Assembly: GCA_020832545.1 (NCBI GenBank) | Contig: JAFIEK010000008.1 | Coordinates: 62,001-126,000, forward strand | DNA length: 64,000 nt | Origin: Pararhodobacter sp. | Lineage (GTDB): Bacteria > Pseudomonadota > Alphaproteobacteria > Rhodobacterales > Rhodobacteraceae | Direction: 5' to 3' | Shown here: piece by piece, positions 36,142-44,567 of the stretch | Layout: each line of letters starts with the position of its first letter | How positions within the stretch are numbered: position 1 is the first letter of the stretch | The notes under the pieces: model-generated | What the model saw: only the letters and a program-made list of their open reading frames with translations | What the model was told of the DNA's origin: nothing | The model's database searches: none | Made by a program: the position numbers and the translations under genes

Positions 36142-37653
36142 TCAGAACAACAGCCAGACCAGCCCCAGCGTGATCGGCGGTGCGGCCACCAGAATTCCGG
36201 TCCGGATCATGTCCGAGACCACGAAGGGCAGCACCCCGCGATAGGTTTCCATCATCGTGACCCCGCGCGCCATCGAGTTGATGATGAACAAGTTCATCCC
36301 CACTGGCGGAGTTATCAGCCCCACCTCGACGACAATCAGCACCAGTATGCCAAACCAGATCGCCGTTTCCTCGGGGGTCATGCCGAAATCCAGCCGCATG
36401 ATGATCGGGAAGAAGATGGGGATCGTCAGCAAGATCATCGACAGCGAATCCATCACGCAGCCAAAGACCAGATAGATCAGCAGGATCGCGAACAATACCA
36501 GGAAGGGCGAGGTACTGAGCCCCTCCACCCAGTCGGCGGCGAAATAGGGCAGCCGGGTGAAGCCGAGGAAAGAGTTGAACACCGCAGCGCCCAGCACAAT
36601 GAAAAAGATCATGCCCGTCGACACAGCGGTGGAGCGGAAGCAGTCCAGAAGCGCCGCCCAGCCCAGTTTGCCGCGCACAAAGGCCACCAACCCGGTTCCG
36701 GCAGCCCCGACCGCCGCGCCCTCGGTCGGGGTGAAGATGCCGATGTTCATGCCACCGATCATCACCACGAAGATCACCACAACGGGCCAGATCTCGCTCA
36801 GTGCGCGGAACCGGTCCAGTATGCTCAGGCGCGGCGTGCGCACAGCGTCCTTGGGGTTCAGGCGCACCATCACCGCCACTGTCAGCATGTAGCCCAGCGC
36901 GGCCAGAAAGCCCGGCACCATGGCTGCGACGAACAGCTTGGCGATATTCTGCTCGGCCAGTATTGCGTAGATCACCAGCACGATCGACGGCGGGATCAGA
37001 ATGCCCAGCGTCCCGCCTGCGGCCAGCGAGCCCGTCGCCAGCGCGCCGGAATAGCCGTGGCGACGCAACTCGGGCAGGGCCACCCGGCCCATCGTTGCGG
37101 CGGTCGCCAGCGACGAGCCGCAGATCGCCCCAAACCCCGCCGAGGCCCCCACGCCCGCCATCGCAACGCCGCCCCGCAGATGCCCCAGCCAGCCGGCGGC
37201 GGCGCGAAACAGCGCCTCGGACAACCCGCCCTTCATGGCAAACGCACCCATCAGCAGAAACAGTGGCACAACCGACAGCGAGTAGCTGGAGAAGGTCTCG
37301 ACCGCGACATGCTTGAGTTGGTTGAGCACCGGCGGCCAGCGCCCGCGCACCACATACAGGCCCAGAATACCGCAGACTAGCATCGCCAGTCCGATCGGCA
37401 TACGCAACGCGATCAGCAAGAGAAGAACGCCAAAGAAGATCGTGGCGATCTGCAACCCGGCCATACCCGCAAAAGCCGCACGCAGTCCGTCTGCCAGATA
37501 CACCAGCCCGATTTCGACCGCAAACCACACCAGCACCGGCACCAGAACGACCGCCACCGCCGACAGCGCCGCGCGACCGGTGGGCATGCCCTGCACAAAA
37601 CGCAAAAGGACGAAAAGGGCCAGCCCCAGCCCGGCAATCACCAGCCAGATCAT
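36142..37653 (-). CDS. TRAP transporter large permease (DctM type)
   Basis: The 12-helix subunit of a tripartite ATP-independent periplasmic transporter, which moves carboxylate-type substrates using an ion gradient. From ATG 37653 it has 503 residues, with many hydrophobic segments and the family stretches GASAGFGAICGSSLATAAT (about 133), AAGGTLGILIPPSI (about 173), and PTEGAAVGAAGTG (about 310). It overlaps dctQ by 4 bp (ATGA at 37650-37653). The longer open frame to 37773 is rejected because it runs inside dctQ. Confidence 0.93.
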   Translation of the reverse strand: MIWLVIAGLGLALFVLLRFVQGMPTGRAALSAVAVVLVPVLVWFAVEIGLVYLADGLRAAFAGMAGLQIATIFFGVLLLLIALRMPIGLAMLVCGILGLYVVRGRWPPVLNQLKHVAVETFSSYSLSVVPLFLLMGAFAMKGGLSEALFRAAAGWLGHLRGGVAMAGVGASAGFGAICGSSLATAATMGRVALPELRRHGYSGALATGSLAAGGTLGILIPPSIVLVIYAILAEQNIAKLFVAAMVPGFLAALGYMLTVAVMVRLNPKDAVRTPRLSILDRFRALSEIWPVVVIFVVMIGGMNIGIFTPTEGAAVGAAGTGLVAFVRGKLGWAALLDCFRSTAVSTGMIFFIVLGAAVFNSFLGFTRLPYFAADWVEGLSTSPFLVLFAILLIYLVFGCVMDSLSMILLTIPIFFPIIMRLDFGMTPEETAIWFGILVLIVVEVGLITPPVGMNLFIINSMARGVTMMETYRGVLPFVVSDMIRTGILVAAPPITLGLVWLLF

Positions 37654-38258
37654 ACACCCGTTCCCTTCGGCTCGCCTGCGCCCAGCGCCTCGTTCAGGCT
37701 GCGCCAGACGGTATAGCCGCTGACCAGCGCAAAGCTGTAAAGGCCGATCATCCCGCCGACATAACTGTACCACAGCGGAATCTGCAAAATCAGCGATGTC
37801 TCGGCAAAGCGGCGCTTGTCCTCCAGACCCAGGCCCAGTTGCCGCGCCAGCACCACGACAGCCACCGTCAGCACCAGATTGGTGATGACCGCCAACACCG
37901 CAAGCCCGCGCTCGCCCAGAAGCGAGACAAAGATATCCACCGTCACATGACCACGGTTGAACTGTGCCCAGGCCAGAAAGCAGAAGATCGCCATGCCCGC
38001 ACCGATCGAGACAATCTCAAAATCACCCGGTATTGGACCCAGCTTCCCGAACCCAAGACCCGCGCGGGCCAGTCCGCGGCCGATGATCGAAACCACGGCG
38101 GTCAGCATCACACCGGTCAGGATGAACCCACCCACCAAAGCCAACAGATTGGCGAACCGGCCGATCCAAAGGCCGACAAAGGCCTCAGCCTCAGGCAGAA
38201 TCCCGGTGTTCGGCGCAGGTGGCGGCGCAGGGTCATGGTCGGTTCCGGCGCCGGTCAT
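37650..38258 (-). CDS. TRAP transporter small permease (DctQ type)
   Basis: The four-helix small membrane subunit, about 202 residues. A Pro-rich cytoplasmic N-terminus precedes helices near 40-65, 85-105, 120-142 and 165-188. ICFLAWAQFNRGHVTVDIF near 100 is the family's conserved region. The ATG at 38258 is preferred to a TTG two codons upstream. It lies between dctP and dctM, separated from dctP by an intergenic hairpin. Confidence 0.9.
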   Translation of the reverse strand: MTGAGTDHDPAPPPAPNTGILPEAEAFVGLWIGRFANLLALVGGFILTGVMLTAVVSIIGRGLARAGLGFGKLGPIPGDFEIVSIGAGMAIFCFLAWAQFNRGHVTVDIFVSLLGERGLAVLAVITNLVLTVAVVVLARQLGLGLEDKRRFAETSLILQIPLWYSYVGGMIGLYSFALVSGYTVWRSLNEALGAGEPKGTGV

Positions 38259-38354
38259 GGGCAATTTCTCATATCGGGGAGTTCCACGGCTTGGCGTTTT
38301 CGGATTGCTGCCACCGGGGACGGCGCCTTGCCGCCCGGCAGCCAGCCAGTTGAT

Positions 38355-38381
38355 GCCGGGGCATGGTTGACATGCCCCGGC
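38355..38381 (-). terminator. Perfect hairpin between dctP and dctQ
   Basis: GCCGGGGCATG and its exact complement form an 11-bp stem around the 5-nt loop GTTGA. It follows the dctP stop by 16 bp and has no T-run. It probably protects the dctP message or partly terminates, giving more binding protein than permease. Confidence 0.65.
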
Positions 38382-38396
38382 GGTCGGCGTGCGTGA

Positions 38397-39437
38397 TCAG
38401 CGCGCCAGTTCTTCTTCGAGAAGCGCCTCGAAATCGGCGATCAGGGCCGCGCCGTCGATCCCGCGCTCATCCATCTCGGTGATCCAGCCCGCGCGCACCG
38501 GTGCCGCAGCGTCGCGCCAGGCATCCAGCGCATCGCCGTCAACGGTGATGATGGTATTGCCGCGTTCCACCGCGATATCCCGCGCCGGGGCGTCGGCCTC
38601 ATGCATCACGCGGCCCACCCAACCCGAGGTTTCGATGCCCGAGTTGGCGTCGATCACCGCGCGCAGGTCTTCGGGCAGGGCCTCGTAGCTGTCAGGGTTC
38701 ATGCCGAAGATGAAGAAGGTGGTGTAGAGCGAACGATCACCCCCGAACTCTGTATGCGTATCCACCAGTTCTGCCACACGCAGCGAGGTCGTTACTTCCC
38801 ACGGGATCACCGTGCCCTCGATCACGTTGCGTGACAACGACTCGGGCACCTGCGGCACGGGCATGCCAACGGCAGTGCCGCCCAGCGTTTCAATCAGCCG
38901 TGTCACAAGCCGGGTCGGGCCGCGCACGGTGCGCCCCTGCATGTCGTCCGGTGTCTCGATCGCCGGGGCACGCATATGCATCTGGCCCGGCCCATGGACA
39001 TGCATGGCAATCGGGCGCACGCCTTCGAATTCGTCCTGCATATGCATCTCATAGAAGCGCCACGCGGCACGCGAGGTTGCCTCGGCATCACCGCCGATAA
39101 ACGGCAGGTCAAGCACTTCGGCACGCAGGAAACGGCCCGGCGTATAGCCCGTCAGCGTCCAGACAATATCGACAACACCGTCGCGCGCCTGATCAAAGAG
39201 CGAGGGTGGACCACCTCCCAACGACATGGCCGGATACACCTCGACCGCGATGCGGCCATCGGATTCGTCCATGACCTTTTGTGCCCAGGGCTCGATGAAC
39301 TGCGAGGGCACCGGCGCCTGCGGCGGCAGAAAATGGTGCACGCGCAATGTGACCTCCTGCGCCTGCGCCGCCGTCAGCGCGCCCCCTGCAGCCATGACAC
39401 CAGCCAGACCGGCCGCGACAACTATTCTTTTCAGCAT
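38397..39437 (-). CDS. TRAP transporter solute-binding protein (DctP type)
   Basis: A 346-residue periplasmic binding protein. The signal peptide covers about residues 1-26 and ends AAQAQ. Family features are VHHFLPPQAPVPSQF at the mature start, MSLGGGPPSLFDQ near 70 and VRGPTRL near 150; the last holds the conserved arginine that usually pairs with a substrate carboxylate. An organic acid substrate is therefore likely but unnamed. It is the first gene of dctP-dctQ-dctM. Confidence 0.92.
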   Translation of the reverse strand: MLKRIVVAAGLAGVMAAGGALTAAQAQEVTLRVHHFLPPQAPVPSQFIEPWAQKVMDESDGRIAVEVYPAMSLGGGPPSLFDQARDGVVDIVWTLTGYTPGRFLRAEVLDLPFIGGDAEATSRAAWRFYEMHMQDEFEGVRPIAMHVHGPGQMHMRAPAIETPDDMQGRTVRGPTRLVTRLIETLGGTAVGMPVPQVPESLSRNVIEGTVIPWEVTTSLRVAELVDTHTEFGGDRSLYTTFFIFGMNPDSYEALPEDLRAVIDANSGIETSGWVGRVMHEADAPARDIAVERGNTIITVDGDALDAWRDAAAPVRAGWITEMDERGIDGAALIADFEALLEEELAR

Positions 39438-39562
39438 TTCTTCCTCCCGTTAAGCATGGTCGGCTGACCCCACCCTGGCCACCCGTTCATTGCAAGCGCA
39501 ACAATATGCGGCACCAATTTCGAGTCAAGGCCTCATCTTTTTTCGCGCATTGTGCCCACACC

Positions 39563-40168
39563 TTAGCGCAAGGACGGCACGAATGTCTTGAGGATGATCG
39601 CCAGATCAAGGCACAAACTCTGACGCGCTTGATATATCAGATCCAGCCGTGCCTTGCGCGGAACACAGGCGCGGCAATAGATCGCATCGGTTTCCTCGGC
39701 CGACCGCGATTTGGCCAGCAGCCATTCCTCATGCCGGTTGAAATGGACGGTGGCCAGCCCGGTGATACCCGGGCGCGAGCGCAAGACCTGCTCATATATG
39801 TCCGGGAACCGCTCGACATATTCGCGCAGCGGCGGGCGGGGGCCGACCGCCGAGATATCGCCGCGAAACAGGTTGAACAGCTGCGGCAGCTCGTCCAGCC
39901 GGGTGCGGCGCAAAAACGCGCCAACCCGCGTGATCCGGTCTGCCTTGTCGCCGCCTGAAACCCCGCTGTCATTTGGGTCCGGGCGCATGGTGCGGAACTT
40001 ATAGAAGCGAAAACCCTGAGTCGGGGTCTTCATCCGCTCTCCTGTGTGAAAAACCGGCCCGCCCTCGGTCAACCAGATTACCAGTGCGATCACGCCAATG
40101 ATCGGCAGCACAATGACCGACAGAACGCAGGCCGTGAACAGATCGAACAGGCGTTTTTGGAAAGTCAT
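39563..40168 (-). CDS. Sugar transferase (polyprenyl-phosphate phosphoglycosyltransferase)
   Basis: A 201-residue monotopic phosphoglycosyltransferase of the small PglC/WcaJ-C-terminal type. It moves a sugar phosphate from a UDP-sugar to undecaprenyl phosphate at the start of surface glycan assembly. It has the N-terminal membrane hairpin (about 10-32), FYKFRTMRPD (about 62), the catalytic Asp-Glu in RLDELPQLFN (about 93), DISAVGPRP (about 106) and PGITGLATV (about 131). The start overlaps the stop of the upstream epimerase gene (ATGA at 40165-40168). No polymerase or flippase genes are nearby. Confidence 0.9.
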   Translation of the reverse strand: MTFQKRLFDLFTACVLSVIVLPIIGVIALVIWLTEGGPVFHTGERMKTPTQGFRFYKFRTMRPDPNDSGVSGGDKADRITRVGAFLRRTRLDELPQLFNLFRGDISAVGPRPPLREYVERFPDIYEQVLRSRPGITGLATVHFNRHEEWLLAKSRSAEETDAIYCRACVPRKARLDLIYQARQSLCLDLAIILKTFVPSLR

Positions 40169-41046
40169 GCGGCGCTCCGGCAGGTTGTCCATTGCGCCAC
40201 GATGTCAGCAGCGGTGCTTTCGGTTTCCGCAAGGGGCACAAGTTTCGTCAATGCACTGCAATCAAGGGTCAGTCGCTGAATCGCCGCCTTGGGGGCGGGT
40301 TGCCAGCGCCAGTCCAGCTTCGCCGCATGGGCCAGATCGGCCATGCCCACAGCACGAGGGGCGGCGATGTTGAGCACCTGCGGCAACCTGTCAGGGAGCC
40401 GCGCGAGCGCCAGCACCACCCGTGCCAGGCTTTTCGGCCCGATATACGAGCGCAGCGGCCCCCCGCCGTCAGCGAAACGATCGATTGTCAGTGGCGCATC
40501 TGTCGCGGCATTGAGCAAAAGCGCATCGGCGCCCGCGACGTTGCCGATGCGCAGACAACACACCTCCAGCCCGCGCGCCCGCGCCTGCGCACAGGCGGCT
40601 TCCAGTTCCAGCTTGGCACGCCCGTAAGGTGCAGTGGGCTCCGCCTTGTCGCTCTCATGCCACGGCTGATCGCGCCCCTTGCCATACACGGCCGAGGACG
40701 AGGCCACCAGCAGCCGGGTGATCCCAGCTTCGCGGGCAGCGTTCAGGCAGGCCTCAGCCAGCTGGCGATTGAGCGCAAGGTCGCGCCCGGTGCCTGGCGT
40801 CGCCCCGGCCAACACCAGCATGGCGCGCGGCACGCCGTGGTCCGTGACCCAATTGCACAGGGGCGCGGCCCCATCCAACGGCGACCAATGCAGCTCCGCA
40901 AGCGAAGTGGTCAGCGCCGCAGGTCCGCGCCGTTGCAGCACAACCGAAGCGCCGGTGCCTTCCCAGACCCGGGCCAGCAACCGGCCCACGCGGCCACTTG
41001 CGCCAGTAACTATCAGGTCAGGGTGGGTCAGATTCTCGGCTGGCAT
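40165..41046 (-). CDS. NAD-dependent epimerase/dehydratase
   Basis: A 293-residue extended SDR protein of the sugar-nucleotide epimerase/reductase kind. The NAD loop is VTGASGRVGRLLA (about 13-25); the active site has SSSAVYGKG (about 116) and YGRAK (about 135, the YxxxK pair). It is coupled by a 4-bp overlap to the sugar transferase, so it probably makes or modifies the UDP-sugar that enzyme uses, as WbpV-like reductases do beside WbpL-type transferases. Substrate not determined. Confidence 0.87.
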   Translation of the reverse strand: MPAENLTHPDLIVTGASGRVGRLLARVWEGTGASVVLQRRGPAALTTSLAELHWSPLDGAAPLCNWVTDHGVPRAMLVLAGATPGTGRDLALNRQLAEACLNAAREAGITRLLVASSSAVYGKGRDQPWHESDKAEPTAPYGRAKLELEAACAQARARGLEVCCLRIGNVAGADALLLNAATDAPLTIDRFADGGGPLRSYIGPKSLARVVLALARLPDRLPQVLNIAAPRAVGMADLAHAAKLDWRWQPAPKAAIQRLTLDCSALTKLVPLAETESTAADIVAQWTTCRSAA

Positions 41047-41143
41047 GGGGCTTTCGGCTGGCTTTTCCCTTCCATGCCACGCCGGCCCGAAAGACGCCAG
41101 TATCCAGTCGGTCCGGTCGGCACAGGCGCGGCAAAAATGTTTG

Positions 41144-41157
41144 ACTGACCGGTCGGT
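41144..41157. promoter_or_regulatory. Likely PaaR (TetR) operator upstream of paaG
   Basis: ACTGACCGGTCGGT is a near-palindrome centred on GACCGGTC, about 57 bp before the paaG start. A TetR-family gene lies at the end of the same cluster. Sites of this ACYGACCGGTCRGT type are known for PaaR regulators of phenylacetate genes. Confidence 0.65.
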
Positions 41158-41214
41158 GTATGTAACTCAATCTCCGCACGCTGCCCCATTTGCGGCGTAT
41201 GAGGGGGACAATCC

Positions 41215-42006
41215 ATGACTGATTCCGACACCATCCTTACGGATGTGTCCGGCGGGTTGATGCGGATCACGCTCAACCGCCCTGACCGGCTGAATGCCTT
41301 TGTGCCTGCGATGCATCTGGCGCTGCGCACTGCCCTTGAGCGGGCACAGGACGACCCTGCGATCCGCGCGGTCCTGCTGACCGGCGCAGGGCGCGGCTTT
41401 TGTGCCGGGCAGGATCTGGGCGCACGCGATCCGGCCAAGGGAGAGCGCGTCGATCTGGGCGATACAATCGGTACCTACTACAATCCCCTGATCCGCCAGA
41501 TCCGCAGCCTGGAAAAACCCGTGATCTGCGCCGTCAATGGCGTTGCGGCGGGGGCTGGCGCCTCGATCGCGCTGGCCTGCGACATTGTCCTGGCGGCGCA
41601 ATCGGCGCGCTTCATTCAGGCCTTCTCCAAACTGGGGCTGGTGCCGGATGCCGGTGGCAGTTGGACGCTTGCCCGCCTTGTGGGCGAGGCGCGCGCCAAA
41701 GCGCTTGCCCTGACCGCCGAGCCACTGGATGCCGACACCGCCGCCAGTTGGGGCCTGATCTGGAAGGCGTGGCCCGATGATCAACTGATGCCCGAGGCCG
41801 AGGCCCTCGCCCGCCGACTGGCAGCAGGCCCCACGCTGGGTCTGGGCCTGACCAAACGCGCTATCCAGGCCGCCGCCAGCCAGTCGCTGGATCAGCAGCT
41901 TGATCTGGAACGTGACCTTCAGCGTCAGGCCGGGCTCTCGGACGATTACGCCGAGGGCGTCAGCGCCTTCCTTGAGAAACGCCAACCCGTCTTCAGGGGC
42001 CACTGA
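41215..42006 (+). CDS. paaG: Phenylacetate pathway enoyl-CoA hydratase/isomerase
   Basis: PaaG isomerises the ring-1,2-epoxide of phenylacetyl-CoA to the oxepin-CoA. The 263-residue crotonase-fold protein has GAGRGFCAGQDLGARD (about 58-73), VNGVAAGAGASIALACDI (about 107) and KLGLVPDAGGSW (about 140), which holds the catalytic Asp found in PaaG. A GAGGGGGAC site precedes the ATG. It is followed within 2 bp by paaI. The multicomponent oxygenase genes paaABCDE are not in the window. Confidence 0.92.
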   Translation: MTDSDTILTDVSGGLMRITLNRPDRLNAFVPAMHLALRTALERAQDDPAIRAVLLTGAGRGFCAGQDLGARDPAKGERVDLGDTIGTYYNPLIRQIRSLEKPVICAVNGVAAGAGASIALACDIVLAAQSARFIQAFSKLGLVPDAGGSWTLARLVGEARAKALALTAEPLDADTAASWGLIWKAWPDDQLMPEAEALARRLAAGPTLGLGLTKRAIQAAASQSLDQQLDLERDLQRQAGLSDDYAEGVSAFLEKRQPVFRGH

Positions 42007-42008
42007 CC

Positions 42009-42479
42009 ATGACACCTCAGGAACGCGCCGAAGCCAGTGCCCGGTCGATGTATGAACGCGATGCGGCCTCGCAGGGGCTGGGCATGTCGATCGAGGCCAC
42101 ATCACCCGGTGCGGCAACCCTGTTCATGACCGTGACCGAGGCCATGACCAACGGCCACAAGACCTGTCATGGCGGGTTCATCTTCACTTTGGCTGACAGC
42201 GCTTTCGCCTTCGCCTGCAACAGCTACAACCAGAACGCCGTGGCACAGATGGCCTCGATCACCTATCTCGCACCGGCCTATGCCAACGACCGGCTGAAGG
42301 CCGAGGCGCGCGAGATTGCGCGGGTCGGGCGATCTGGCATCTACGATGTCCGTGTCACCAATCAGGCGGGCACGCAGATCGCCGAGTTCCGGGGCCATTC
42401 GCGCATCATCCGGGGCAGCCATTTTACCGAGCCGGGCGAAAGTGCTGACGAAACCGACCCCCAAACCCCAACCGCGTGA
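42009..42479 (+). CDS. paaI: Phenylacetate pathway hotdog thioesterase
   Basis: PaaI is a hotdog-fold thioesterase that hydrolyses dead-end phenylacetyl-type CoA esters, freeing CoA. The 156-residue protein has HGGFIFTLADSAFAFACNSY (about 49-68), with the HGG and the catalytic Asp of the family, and VAQMASITYLAPA (about 78). It sits between paaG and paaK, separated by 2 and 7 bp. Confidence 0.93.
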   Translation: MTPQERAEASARSMYERDAASQGLGMSIEATSPGAATLFMTVTEAMTNGHKTCHGGFIFTLADSAFAFACNSYNQNAVAQMASITYLAPAYANDRLKAEAREIARVGRSGIYDVRVTNQAGTQIAEFRGHSRIIRGSHFTEPGESADETDPQTPTA

Positions 42480-42486
42480 GGCTCGC

Positions 42487-43800
42487 ATGGAAGATCTGTC
42501 CCCCCGCCCCGGCGATCTGGAACCTGTTGAGACCGCCTCGCGCGATGAAATATCGGCGCTGCAACTGGAGCGCATGAAATGGTCGCTGCGCCACGCCTAT
42601 GACAATTCGTCCTTCTACCGCGCCCGTTTCGATGCGCATGGCGTGCACCCGGATGATCTGAAGACCCTGTCCGATCTGGCGAAGTTCCCCTTCACCCAAA
42701 AGACCGATCTGCGCGACACCTACCCGTTCGGCATGTTTGCCACCCCGCGCGAACAACTGGTGCGGCTGCATGCCTCATCAGGCACCACCGGCAAGCCCAC
42801 GGTGGTGGGCTATACAAAACGCGATATCGACACTTGGGCCCATCTGGTTGCGCGCTCGATGCGGGCCTCGGGCGTGCGGGCAGGTGATATCGTGCATGTC
42901 GCCTATGGCTACGGGCTGTTCACCGGAGGGCTGGGCGCGCACTACGGAGCGGAAAAGCTGGGCTGTACGGTGGTGCCCGTGTCCGGCGGAATGACCGAAC
43001 GGCAGGTAACGCTGATCACCGATTTCAAACCGCGGGTGATCATGGTCACGCCCAGCTACATGCTGTCGATCCTCGATGAATGCCGCCGCGTGGGCATTGA
43101 TCCGCGCGACACCTCGCTGGCGGTGGGCATCTTTGGCGCAGAACCCTGGACCAACGCCATGCGCGGCGAGATCGAGGAGGCCTTTGACATGCACGCCGTC
43201 GATATCTACGGCCTCAGCGAAGTGATGGGGCCGGGTGTGGCCAATGAATGCGTGGAAACCAAGGACGGGCTTCACCTGTGGGAGGATCACTTTTACCCTG
43301 AGATCATTGACCCGCAAACCGGCGCGGTGCTGCCTGATGGAGAGATGGGCGAACTGGTCTTCACCACGCTGACCAAAGAGGGTCTGCCGATCATCCGCTA
43401 CCGAACCCGTGACCTGACGCGGCTGCTGCCCGGTACCGCGCGCTCGATGCGGCGGATGGAAAAGATCACCGGGCGCTCGGATGACATGATCATCTTGCGC
43501 GGGGTCAATGTCTTTCCCACCCAGATCGAGGAACAGATCCTGAAATGCGCAGGCCTTGCCCCGCATTTCCAGATCGAACTCACGCGCGACGGTCGGATGG
43601 ATGCGATGTGCGTCAACGCCGAGGCCACGCAGGCCGCTGCCACCGAAGACGCGCGCAAAGCCTCGGCAAAGGAACTGGCCCACCACATCAAGAGCGTGAT
43701 CGGCATTTCCACCCGGATCACCGTCCATCCGCCGGGCGGCGCGCCGCGCTCTGAAGGCAAGGCCCGGCGCGTCGTCGACAACCGCCCGAAAGAGGGCTGA
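42487..43800 (+). CDS. paaK: Phenylacetate-CoA ligase
   Basis: PaaK activates phenylacetate to phenylacetyl-CoA with ATP, the first step of the pathway. The 437-residue adenylate-forming enzyme has the P-loop-like HASSGTTGKPTVVGYT (about 93-108), IFGAEPWT (about 217), DIYGLSEVMGPGVA (about 238) and the hinge TGRSDDMIILRGVNVFPTQIE-type region near 330-350. The ATG at 42487 is used because the upstream in-frame extension lies inside paaI. It ends the paaGIK group. Confidence 0.94.
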   Translation: MEDLSPRPGDLEPVETASRDEISALQLERMKWSLRHAYDNSSFYRARFDAHGVHPDDLKTLSDLAKFPFTQKTDLRDTYPFGMFATPREQLVRLHASSGTTGKPTVVGYTKRDIDTWAHLVARSMRASGVRAGDIVHVAYGYGLFTGGLGAHYGAEKLGCTVVPVSGGMTERQVTLITDFKPRVIMVTPSYMLSILDECRRVGIDPRDTSLAVGIFGAEPWTNAMRGEIEEAFDMHAVDIYGLSEVMGPGVANECVETKDGLHLWEDHFYPEIIDPQTGAVLPDGEMGELVFTTLTKEGLPIIRYRTRDLTRLLPGTARSMRRMEKITGRSDDMIILRGVNVFPTQIEEQILKCAGLAPHFQIELTRDGRMDAMCVNAEATQAAATEDARKASAKELAHHIKSVIGISTRITVHPPGGAPRSEGKARRVVDNRPKEG

Positions 43801-43805
43801 TCGCC

Positions 43806-43876
43806 CTTCATCTTGCCAAAAATACGCCGGGGGTGAGGGCCGCAGGCCCGAGGGGGCAGCGCCCCCTTCCCCGCCA
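43806..43876 (+). repeat. Dispersed intergenic palindromic repeat
   Basis: CTTCATCTTGCCAAAAATAC is followed by GCCGGGGGTGA, GGGCC-GCA-GGCCC and AGGGGGC-AGC-GCCCCCT. It lies between paaK and the TetR gene, which run in the same direction, and may separate their transcripts. Confidence 0.85.
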
Positions 43877-43893
43877 ACCGAAAGCCCCCCAGC

Positions 43894-44490
43894 ATGGCCC
43901 GCACCCGCGCCGCCGATTTCAAGGACAAGCAACGCGCAATCCTGACCTGCGCAGCGGCGGTGCTGGCCGAACAGGGTATGGACAAGGCTTCGATGGCGCA
44001 GATCGCGGCGCATGCGCAGGTGTCGAAATCGCTGCTCTATCACTACTACCCCGGCAAGGATGCGCTCATCTTTGCCATCATCCGAAGTCATTTGCGCACA
44101 CTCGAAGCGGCCATACTCGCCACTGAAAATCCCGCGCTGGCGCCGCCCGAACAGCTCCGCGCCATGGTCCATGTCGTGCTGGAAACCTACCGAAACGCCG
44201 ATTGCGAGCACAAGGTGCAGCTTGGCGGCACCCCCGGCCTGTCCGCAGAGCAGCGCGCCGAGATCCATGCGATCGAGCGCCGGATCGTGCGGAAGTTCGC
44301 GGGCGTGTTGCAAAAGATCAACCCGGCGCTGGACGACCGGGGCGCACGCCTGATGCCTGCCACGATGTCGCTGTTTGGCATGATGAACTGGGTCTATATG
44401 TGGTTTCGCGAGGAGGGCCCGATCTCGCGCGCTGACTACGCCGATCTTGCCACCGATCTTGTTCTGGGCGGAGTGCGCGGCCTTTCCTGA
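43894..44490 (+). CDS. TetR/AcrR-family regulator, probable PaaR
   Basis: A 198-residue TetR-type repressor. The N-terminal helix-turn-helix covers about 10-55 (AAAVLAEQGMDKASMAQIAAH, then SKSLLYHYYPGKDAL), followed by a helical ligand domain containing MMNWVYMWFREEGPIS near 165. Its place after paaGIK, and the GACCGGTC palindrome before paaG, suggest a phenylacetyl-CoA-responsive repressor of the paa genes. The specificity is inferred from context. Confidence 0.85.
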   Translation: MARTRAADFKDKQRAILTCAAAVLAEQGMDKASMAQIAAHAQVSKSLLYHYYPGKDALIFAIIRSHLRTLEAAILATENPALAPPEQLRAMVHVVLETYRNADCEHKVQLGGTPGLSAEQRAEIHAIERRIVRKFAGVLQKINPALDDRGARLMPATMSLFGMMNWVYMWFREEGPISRADYADLATDLVLGGVRGLS

Positions 44491-44567
44491 CAGATCGAAT
44501 CAGTTACCGCTGGCCTTGCAAGTCTTTTTTTGATAATTCTGCGAAAAATAAGAAGAACAGGCAGAAT

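Noticed and set aside
36068-37657. Second long open frame on the minus strand within dctM
   Set aside because: It is the out-of-frame shadow of dctM, rich in Arg and Gly, lacking the membrane pattern of the real permease.
42778-44313. 511-residue antisense open frame across paaK and the TetR gene
   Set aside because: It crosses two well-supported genes and an intergenic repeat and has no family features.
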